Shown one piece after another: positions 58,468-64,000 of a stretch of 64,000 nucleotides of DNA (within the stretch, counting starts at the first letter, position 1; every line of letters starts with the position of its first letter). The stretch comes from Hymenobacter sp. YIM 151500-1 (GTDB taxonomy: Bacteria; Bacteroidota; Bacteroidia; Cytophagales; Hymenobacteraceae). The stretch is from positions 310,001 through 374,000 of the forward strand of contig NZ_CP110139.1 in assembly GCF_025979885.1 (NCBI RefSeq), written 5' to 3'. A program made the position numbers and the translations under genes. The notes under the pieces are model-generated. The model searched no databases. It was not told the origin of the DNA and saw only the letters and a program-made list of their open reading frames with translations.

Positions 58468-58917
58468 TCAGGGCCGCACCATGTGAATGTGCGGAATGCC
58501 GTCTTCGAGGTAGCCGGGGCCCTGCTGCCGGAAGCCGAAGCTTTCGTAGAAATCCTGGAGGTAGAGCTGGGCCCCAATCTGGATGGGCTGGGCGCCAAAC
58601 AGGGCCGTGCACTGGTCCAGGGCCTGGCGCAGCAGCTCCCGCCCCAGGCCGTAGCGCCGCAGCCGGGGGCTCACCACCACCCGCCCAATGCTGGCCTCGG
58701 GGTAGCTGATGCCGGGCCCGAACAGCCGGGCATAGGCTGCCAGCTCCCCGGCCGGCGTGTGGCCCAGCAGGTGGGTGGCCGCCTGGTCCTGCCCGTCAAT
58801 ATCCTGAAAGGCGCAGGTCTGCTCCACCACAAATACTTCGGAGCGCAGCTGCAACAGGGCGTACAGCTCGGCCAGGCTGAGGTCGGCGAAAGGCTTAGTG
58901 GTCCAGGTCAGGGTCAT
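58468..58917 (-). CDS. ElaA-type GNAT acetyltransferase
   Basis: The 149-residue protein has the ElaA start (LSLAELYALLQLRSEVFVVEQTCAFQDIDGQD). The acetyl-CoA-binding motif A is IGRVVVSPRLRRYGLGRELLRQAL, and it ends FYESFGFRQQGPGYLEDGIPHIHM. The substrate is unknown. ATG 58917 is chosen; the longer frame upstream runs through a 10-bp tandem repeat. Confidence 0.92.
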   Translation of the reverse strand: MTLTWTTKPFADLSLAELYALLQLRSEVFVVEQTCAFQDIDGQDQAATHLLGHTPAGELAAYARLFGPGISYPEASIGRVVVSPRLRRYGLGRELLRQALDQCTALFGAQPIQIGAQLYLQDFYESFGFRQQGPGYLEDGIPHIHMVRP

Positions 58918-58967
58918 GCAAAAGAAGGCAAACAGCAACAGCCGCAAAGATGGTAGGCGGACCGCAG

Positions 58968-59017
58968 AAACCGGTGGAAACCGGTGGAAACCGGTGGAAA
59001 CCAGTGGAAACCAGTTG
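58968..59017. repeat. Five-copy 10-bp tandem repeat (minisatellite)
   Basis: AAACCGGTGG occurs three times, then AAACCAGTGG and AAACCAGTTG, exactly in register (58968-59017). It lies between the stop of the DinB-like gene and the start of elaA, both on the minus strand, about 50-100 bp upstream of elaA. Confidence 0.9.
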
Positions 59018-59044
59018 TGGTAGGTGGGCTTGGTGCAACGGGCG

Positions 59045-59701
59045 CTATTCTTCGGCGGGCTTAGCACCCGGCAGGCGGCTTTTCAGCCACTTAATCTGCC
59101 CATTGTGGTTGGATTCGTGTTCCACCACGTGAAACCACTTGCAGTAGTTGTTGGTGGGCTGATTGCCGAAGAAGGCCGGGTCCACGGCGGCCAGCCAGGC
59201 GTCGTCGCGCCGGCGTAGCTCGGTGAGGGTTTTCTCCCGCACTTCCTGCAAGGTGGCGAGGTAGTAGGGCAGGTCCTGGCCTTTGATGGCGTGGCGCCCG
59301 GCTGGGCCCAGGCCCATGACCGCACCCCAGCGTTTTTGCTCCTGGGCATTGTAGCCGTTGCGGCCATCGAAGGTGGTAGCCTGGTAGAATGCTTCGGTGG
59401 CGGCCAGGTGAAGCAACATGGCCCCGATGATATTGGCCTGGGGGTCGAACAGGTGGTCGAGCTGGGACTGGCCGAGGCTTTGCACGGAACTGAGCACTAC
59501 CCCGCGCATCCAGTGCATCATCGAAACCAGTGTCCCGATTTGCGGGGAGTAGCCCGGCAGCGGCCCGACGAGGTTTGAGTTGTCGGCGGGAGCCGAAGGA
59601 GTGCCAGTAGAGCAGGCCAGAGCCGGAAACAACACCACACCGGTAGCAGCACCAGCAGCACTCTGCACAAAGCGCCGCCGCGACACAGACGTTGTTTTCA
59701 T
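59045..59701 (-). CDS. Tat-exported DinB-like protein
   Basis: The 218-residue protein has a twin-arginine signal (S-R-R-R-F at residues 7-11, then FVQSAAGAATGVVLFPALACS). A DinB/YfiT-like four-helix bundle follows, with His residues in SMMHWMRGVV and WFHVVEHESNHNGQIKWL, the expected metal triad. DinB-like proteins are usually cytosolic (thiol-dependent transferases or unknown), so a Tat signal is noteworthy. The cleavage region also contains a possible lipobox Cys (L-A-C-S). Confidence 0.85.
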   Translation of the reverse strand: MKTTSVSRRRFVQSAAGAATGVVLFPALACSTGTPSAPADNSNLVGPLPGYSPQIGTLVSMMHWMRGVVLSSVQSLGQSQLDHLFDPQANIIGAMLLHLAATEAFYQATTFDGRNGYNAQEQKRWGAVMGLGPAGRHAIKGQDLPYYLATLQEVREKTLTELRRRDDAWLAAVDPAFFGNQPTNNYCKWFHVVEHESNHNGQIKWLKSRLPGAKPAEE

Positions 59702-59740
59702 ACAAAGAGAAAGTTAGGTGTGGTTTCTAGCCTTCGTTTG

Positions 59741-59923
59741 CCTCACCCCCAACCCCCTCTCCGGGGGAGAGGGGGCTCTAGTTTTAGCTTGTAGCTTGCT
59801 CAGGCTGCGGACACCGGCACGGGAGCCAGTTCCCTTCCTTAGCAGGGAGGGGGAGTTGATGATGAAAGAACGTCAACTAGAATCTAGAGCCCCTCTCCTT
59901 TTCGGAGAGGGGTGGGGGTGAGG
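59741..59923. repeat. Inverted pair of CCCCCTCTCC/GGAGAGGGG hairpins
   Basis: CCTCACCCCCAACCCCCTCT... (59741-59781) and the inverse ...GTGGGGGTGAGG (59884-59923) form a large stem-loop. Each arm also folds on itself (CCCTCTCCGGGGGAGAGGG). A third small hairpin (TTCCCTTCCTTAGCAGGGAG) is inside. It occupies most of the 307-bp gap between the DinB-like and Gfo/Idh genes; nothing coding was found there. Confidence 0.8.
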
Positions 59924-60008
59924 CGATTAGAGCTAGTTCCGCTCCTTGCCAGGGAGGAAACTAACTTACTAACCCTAACTCCTGCAGTTGCGGCAGGTAC
60001 GGGCTGGG

Positions 60009-61208
60009 CTAGCGGCTTCCAGCTTTGTCCAGCACGGCCACCACGTCTTTGGTGGAAACCTTCTGGCCGGTTTCGGCAGCGCGGTAGATGGCTTGCAGAA
60101 TTTGCACGTCGCGCAGGCCCATTTCGCCAGGCACGCGGGTGGGCTTGTTGTTAAGGACGCAGTCGGCGAAGTCGTCCATCTGGCGGGCTTGCTGAGGCAC
60201 GTTTTGCAGGTTCATGGGGCCCTGGCTGGTGCGGCCCCGGAGGCCGCCGTAGCCGAAGGCGGGCTGCAGCTCCATCCAGCCGTTGGCGGCTTCGGCGCGC
60301 AGGCGGCTGTTCAGGTTCTCGGCGTAGCTGGTGCGGCAGTCGGCCACGGCACCATCGGCAAACTGCATCTGCCAGCTTACCCCGGCTTCCACTTCCTTGA
60401 ACAGCACGGGGTCGGTTTTCGGGGCGAACTTGGCGGTAACCGACGTCGGCAGCTCGCCTTTGGTGTAGATGACGCCCTGCACGCAATAGATGCCCATGTC
60501 CATGAGCGGCCCGCCGCCGGCCAGCTCCTTGTCTACCCGCCAGGGCGTGTCGTTGTTGAAGCGGAAGCCGTTGTCGGCCAGCAGCTTGCGCACCGGCCCC
60601 AGCACCTGCTGCTGGCCCAGGCGCATCATTTCCTGATGGTGGGGCTCGAAGTGCAGGCGGTAGCCGATGCTCAGCTTCTTGCCGGCTTTTTGCATGGCCG
60701 CAATCATGCGGCGGCAGTCGTCGGCAGTGGGCGCCATGGGCTTCTCGCAGATGACGTGCTTGCCGGCCCGCGCCGCCCGCTCCACGTACTCGGCGTGCAT
60801 GCCCACCGGCAGCACCACGTACACAATGTCGATGTCCGGGTTGTCGGCAATTCGGTCGAAGGTCTTATAGTCGTAGCTATTTTTTTCGGGCAGGTTGTAC
60901 TGCTGCTGCCACTGCGTTGCCTTGGCCGGCGTGCCCGTCACGATGCCGGCCAGGCGGCAGAGCTGGGTTTGCTGCAAGGCCGGCGCCAGCTGCCCGGCGC
61001 TGTACTTGCCCAGGCCCACCAGGGCCACGCCCAGCTTGCGGCCGGTTTGCCAGGCGTCCAGGCTGGCCGGCCCGTAGCCCGCTTCCGTCAGCCACGCCAG
61101 CTGCTGAGCCAGGGCCGAGCTGCCTAGCAGCGTGGCTCCCAGCCCCAGCGAAAGGGTACGTACAAACTCCCGGCGGGAGGGAGGGGCTATGTTCCGAAAA
61201 GAATGCAT
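60009..61208 (-). CDS. Tat-exported Gfo/Idh/MocA family oxidoreductase
   Basis: The 399-residue protein has a twin-arginine signal (S-R-R-E-F at residues 11-15, FVRTLSLGLGATLLGSSALAQ). The NAD(P) fold follows: LGVALVGLGKYSAGQLAPAL, IDIVYVVLPVGMHAEYVERA and the catalytic-Lys segment HVICEKPMAP. The substrate domain has GGGPLMDMGIYCVQG. It resembles periplasmic glucose-fructose oxidoreductase with tightly bound NADP. Substrates are likely sugars. It is 121 bp downstream of a glucose/sorbosone dehydrogenase gene, same strand. Confidence 0.9.
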   Translation of the reverse strand: MHSFRNIAPPSRREFVRTLSLGLGATLLGSSALAQQLAWLTEAGYGPASLDAWQTGRKLGVALVGLGKYSAGQLAPALQQTQLCRLAGIVTGTPAKATQWQQQYNLPEKNSYDYKTFDRIADNPDIDIVYVVLPVGMHAEYVERAARAGKHVICEKPMAPTADDCRRMIAAMQKAGKKLSIGYRLHFEPHHQEMMRLGQQQVLGPVRKLLADNGFRFNNDTPWRVDKELAGGGPLMDMGIYCVQGVIYTKGELPTSVTAKFAPKTDPVLFKEVEAGVSWQMQFADGAVADCRTSYAENLNSRLRAEAANGWMELQPAFGYGGLRGRTSQGPMNLQNVPQQARQMDDFADCVLNNKPTRVPGEMGLRDVQILQAIYRAAETGQKVSTKDVVAVLDKAGSR

Positions 61209-61329
61209 ACGCCAGACAGTTTACGGTTGCTACTACTACCTGTACTCTGCTGAGGGCCTGCTGGTTGTCTTCAGCGGCAGATGTAGAAAACAAGTAAGCA
61301 ATACCGCCACCAGCGCAGCCTGCATCCGC

Positions 61330-63069
61330 TTATTGCTGCCGCAAGCCGGCCAGCAGGGCCGGGGCCTGCTGCCGCACCCTGGCTTTCTCCGGGGCGGTAA
61401 GGGTGGGCTTGAGCAGCAGATCGAACACGGGCTGCTGCTCCGCGGGCAGGCCGGCCCGCCGGATGCGCTGGTCTTTGGCCGACAGACCTCTGACCAGCGC
61501 CGTAACCTGCTGCAAGGCGTGGTCGGGGCTGAGGGGAGCCGGGGCCCTGGGCGGCGCAGCGGCCGTGCCCCCGCTTAGGTAGCGGAACTCGATGATGCAG
61601 CCTTTGCAGGCGGCTCCTTTGGGCCCTGTTTCTGCCGTGGGCCCCGAGGTGATAGACGAGCTGTCGGTGGCCAGGTAGAGCCGGGTGCCATCGGGGCTGA
61701 GGGCCAGGTCGCGGTAGCGCACCGGCGCCCGGAAGTAGGTAAGTGTGTCGGAGGCCACGGCCGCGCCGTCGGGCGCCAGCTTCAACCGAATCAGCTTGCC
61801 TTTCTTCAGCGTGGGCACCAGCAACGAATGCTGCCAGCCGGGAATGGCCGCGGCCGAGTACACGTCGAGGGAGCTGGGCGCCTCCGAGTTCCAGGTAGGC
61901 TCGTCGGGGCTCTGGGCGCGGGTGCGGGTGAGGACGGTGGTCAGAAGCTCGTTGCTGAGCGGGTAGAGTGTGGCAATGGGGTTGCGGTAGGCAGGGCCCA
62001 GGGCCGCTGCGTTGGCCTGCTCGCTGCCGATGGTGGGGTAGGTGGTGTGCCAGGGGCCCGGCAGCGTGGAGTGGGCCGAGGCTGCGGCGGCCAGGCCGTT
62101 GTAGTTGCCATCGGCCAGGCCAATTACCAGCGGGTGGCCGTAGTTGCGGCCTCGCTCGATCAGGTTGATTTCCTCGTCGGAGAAGGGGCCGTGCTCCGAG
62201 GCGTACAGCCGCCCGGTGCCGCCCACCATGGCGTAGGCCAGGCCCTGGGGGTTGCGGTGGCCCAAGCTCCAGACGGCACTCTGCCGCGGCCCGCTGCCGA
62301 ACGGATTGTCGTTGGGTATCCACGGGTCGTAGGGGCCGGCGTCGGTGTCGGGCTCGGCGTTGAAGCGCAGCACCTTGCCCTCGTAGCGGCCGGGGTCCTG
62401 AGCGTGGTTGGGCCGGCCGCCGTTTTCAAACTGCCCCGCGCCCAGGTCGCCCACGGTGTAGAACAGGTAGGTGCGGCCGGCCACCGGGGCCAGCAGCAGG
62501 CGGCCGGCGTTGTGGTCGTTGCTGGCCGGAATACTGTCGCAGAGCATTACGGGCCGAACGAGGGTGTGAGCCGCGGCATCGTACTCGTAGCGCACCAGCC
62601 GGGCCGTGAAGAAGTGGCCGCCGTAGTTAGGGGCGCCGCCGTTGCCCGGCCGCCCGGCCCCGGCGTGCCGGTCGATGTAGGCCAGGTACACGTAGGGCTT
62701 GCCGCTGAGCAGCCGAGGGTGTAGGGCCAGGCCCATCAGCCCGCCCTGGGGCCAGGGCTTGCCGCCGTCCACCGCATCCGGAATACGGTCGTAGCGCGGA
62801 AACTGGCGGGCTCGGCTCAGGTCGAGCAGCACCCGGCGGGCGCCGGTGGCGGGGTCGAGGCGGCTGACACGGTAGCCGCGGGCTTCGGTCACCCACAGCA
62901 TGTTGTCGGGGCCGTAGGTGACTTCCCACGGGTCGCTGAGCCCTTGGGCCACCACGCGTCGCGTAAATCGTTCTCCCAGCGGCCCGGTCACCGTTTGAGC
63001 CGCTCCGTTTTGCGCTACTGCCAAGCCCACGCTCCAGCACAGCACGAGCCTCCACCACCTTGTCATCAT
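61330..63069 (-). CDS. PQQ-dependent glucose/sorbosone dehydrogenase-type protein
   Basis: The 579-residue protein has a signal peptide ending G-A-A-Q-T and a six-bladed beta-propeller. Propeller segments are DPWEVTYGPDNMLWVTEARG, WPQGGLMGLALHPRLLSGKPYVYLAYID, SLGHRNPQGLAYA, ASEHGPFSDEEINLIERGRNYGHP and RYRDLALSPDGTRLYLATDSS. These match the GSDH family of soluble PQQ glucose or aldose dehydrogenases. A C-terminal 80-residue alpha-helical extension (SPDHALQQVTALVRGLSAKD...) is additional. It acts in the periplasm. Confidence 0.9.
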   Translation of the reverse strand: MMTRWWRLVLCWSVGLAVAQNGAAQTVTGPLGERFTRRVVAQGLSDPWEVTYGPDNMLWVTEARGYRVSRLDPATGARRVLLDLSRARQFPRYDRIPDAVDGGKPWPQGGLMGLALHPRLLSGKPYVYLAYIDRHAGAGRPGNGGAPNYGGHFFTARLVRYEYDAAAHTLVRPVMLCDSIPASNDHNAGRLLLAPVAGRTYLFYTVGDLGAGQFENGGRPNHAQDPGRYEGKVLRFNAEPDTDAGPYDPWIPNDNPFGSGPRQSAVWSLGHRNPQGLAYAMVGGTGRLYASEHGPFSDEEINLIERGRNYGHPLVIGLADGNYNGLAAAASAHSTLPGPWHTTYPTIGSEQANAAALGPAYRNPIATLYPLSNELLTTVLTRTRAQSPDEPTWNSEAPSSLDVYSAAAIPGWQHSLLVPTLKKGKLIRLKLAPDGAAVASDTLTYFRAPVRYRDLALSPDGTRLYLATDSSSITSGPTAETGPKGAACKGCIIEFRYLSGGTAAAPPRAPAPLSPDHALQQVTALVRGLSAKDQRIRRAGLPAEQQPVFDLLLKPTLTAPEKARVRQQAPALLAGLRQQ

Positions 63070-63136
63070 TGCATTGTCGTTAAGCGGTTCCCCTTACTCT
63101 CCGACAAGGTTTTATGTTATAGCTGAGTCCGGTCAT

Positions 63137-63240
63137 GGAACGCGAAGTTTTACTTCGCGACACTTCGCGACCTGTCAGGACTATGTTATCAGGAAAAGCA
63201 CAACGGTGCGGACGGGTCGCGAAGTAAAACTTCGCGTTAC
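63137..63240. repeat. Family C inverted pair of REP-like units
   Basis: GGAACGCGAAGTTTTACTTC... (63137-63161) and its inverse (63216-63240) flank 54 bp. Each arm is itself a small hairpin (CGCGAAGT-TTT-ACTTCGCG) headed by GTAA or GGAA. The same unit with TTC in the loop occurs at 34963 and 35025. Confidence 0.88.
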
Positions 63241-63264
63241 AGTGCAGGCCAGCGTTCAACGGCT

Positions 63265-63287
63265 GGGCGCGTGCAACGCGCCCCTAC
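63265..63287 (-). repeat. Family D REP-like unit at the LytTR regulator stop
   Basis: Read on the minus strand: GTAG, then GGGCGCGTTGCACGCGCCC. The TAG is the stop codon of the regulator gene. It differs from the copies at 6582 and 38549 by one base in the loop. Confidence 0.85.
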
Positions 63288-64000
63288 AGTTCTTCCAGCC
63301 ACTGCTTGAGGGCGGTGGCTTTTTCGCGGCTCACCAGCACCTCATCGGTGGGGGCGGGATGCAGGTCGAGCTTGAGCTTGCCGTTGAAGTGGGGGTGCAG
63401 GCGCTGCACGGCCGGCAGCTGGGCCAGAAACTGGCGGTTGAGGCGAAAGAACTGGCGCGGGTCCAGTAGCTGCTCCAGCTGCTCCAAGGTGTAGTCGATG
63501 ACGAAGCGGCGGCCGTCCTGGGTGGCGAGAGTGGTGGTTTCGTGGCGGCTCTGAAACCAGGCCACTTGGGTAGCAGGCAGCGGCAGCAGCTGCTCACCCT
63601 GGCGCACCAGAAAGCGGGTTTTGTACTGGCGGGCCGGCCGGGGCAGGCTATCGAGCAGGCGCTCCAGCCGCTGGGCCGAATCGGGGGCTGCGGCAGGCGC
63701 GGCAGGGGTGAGTGTGCGCCACTCGCGCAGCTTGGTAAGGGCTGCCGTTAGCTCGGCCAGCTTCACGGGCTTGAGCAGGTAATCTACGCTGTTGGCCTTG
63801 AAGGCCCGGATGGCGTAGGCGTCGTAAGCAGTGGTGAAGATGACCGGGCTGCGCACTACCGTCTGCTCAAACACCTCCAGGCTGAGGCCATCGGCCAGCT
63901 GAATGTCACTCAGAATCAGGTCCGGGGCGGGGTTTTGCTCCAGCCACTGCAAGGCACCGGCCACGCTGTCCAGCACGGCGGCCACCTGGGCATCGGGGGC
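63284..64000 (-). CDS. LytTR response regulator (5' truncated by window edge)
   Basis: The frame is open to the right edge (A-P-D-A-Q precede the first GTG). The receiver domain is partly visible: LILSDIQLADGLSLEVF with the phospho-acceptor Asp, VIFTTAYDAYAIRAFKANSVDYLLKPVKL. A LytTR DNA-binding domain follows: RFLVRQGEQLLPLPATQVAWFQSRHETTTLATQDGRRF and FFRLNRQFLAQLPAVQRL. Such regulators pair with membrane histidine kinases (His_kinase family) in Bacteroidota; the partner would be outside the window. The stop belongs to a family D unit. Confidence 0.92.
   Translation of the reverse strand, partial: APDAQVAAVLDSVAGALQWLEQNPAPDLILSDIQLADGLSLEVFEQTVVRSPVIFTTAYDAYAIRAFKANSVDYLLKPVKLAELTAALTKLREWRTLTPAAPAAAPDSAQRLERLLDSLPRPARQYKTRFLVRQGEQLLPLPATQVAWFQSRHETTTLATQDGRRFVIDYTLEQLEQLLDPRQFFRLNRQFLAQLPAVQRLHPHFNGKLKLDLHPAPTDEVLVSREKATALKQWLEEL

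Noticed and set aside
1..64000. tRNA or rRNA genes
   Set aside because: No segment with a T-loop (GGTTCRAATCC-like) and matching acceptor stem was found by eye, and no rRNA-like sequence was seen. A covariance search would be decisive.

Overview
The window looks like a chromosomal segment of a GC-rich Bacteroidota of the Hymenobacter type (Cytophagales). The grounds are: sulfatases ending in type IX secretion (T9SS) sorting domains, DUF4199 membrane proteins, a GT3-type glycogen synthase, a MenA/menaquinone gene, NarL-type and LytTR-type regulators, weak or absent Shine-Dalgarno sequences, and recurrent TAnnTTTG -7 boxes close to start codons. No phage, plasmid, integrase, transposase, rRNA, tRNA or CRISPR array was recognised. 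The first 2.4 kb is visibly less GC-rich than the rest.

Layout. 1-5.3 kb: 3' part of a BatA/VWA-like membrane protein, two DUF4199 proteins, GT2 and GT4 glycosyltransferases, a DUF1801 protein. 5.3-14.6 kb: a GT9 enzyme with a Cys cluster, purB, a GT51 transglycosylase, a TerC protein, a polyprenol-phosphate mannosyltransferase-like GT2, hemG and a GmhB-like phosphatase. 14.7-18.2 kb: two tiny paralogous lipoproteins, then arginine decarboxylase divergent from an arginase-like ureohydrolase. 18.3-27.2 kb: YbaY-like lipoprotein, argS, a LOG protein, a KAS III enzyme, glutathione peroxidase, menA, an Uma2 protein and a DEAD-box helicase. 27.5-31.5 kb: a beta-barrel/lipoprotein pair and a TPR histidine kinase/response regulator pair. 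31.6-37.3 kb: Gfo/Idh oxidoreductase, methyltransferase, an ABC ATPase with a tiny membrane partner, a CoA-transferase and a conserved unknown. 37.5-45.4 kb: trpS, a YhhQ transporter, RNase Z with a STAS protein, a DUF4198 protein, a fasciclin lipoprotein, a membrane protein and glycogen synthase. 45.9-51.4 kb: two T9SS-exported sulfatases, a GIY-YIG protein and a formylglycine-generating enzyme. 51.6-64 kb: a GH13 branching-type enzyme, small unknowns, two gene remnants, a zinc-ribbon protein, a CZB-like protein beside a PAS protein, an ElaA acetyltransferase, a Tat-exported DinB-like protein, a Tat-exported Gfo/Idh enzyme, a glucose/sorbosone dehydrogenase and a truncated LytTR regulator.

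How genes fit together. Most are housekeeping or envelope genes in short operons. Two functional groups stand out. One is glycogen metabolism: the GT3 synthase and the GH13 enzyme. The other is a sulfatase island where a maturase (FGE) sits beside one sulfatase with the Cys it would modify and one sulfatase whose Cys position is Phe.

The most unusual layer is non-coding. The intergenic regions carry several families of inverted repeats: modular hairpins (family A), nested palindromes including a 62-bp perfect palindrome without spacer (family B), and REP-like units led by GTAA (family C) or GTAG (family D). Family D copies supply the stop codon of the adjacent gene in three of three cases. 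Other intergenic inverted repeats have private arm sequences that sometimes include start or stop codons. No mobilising transposase is in the window.
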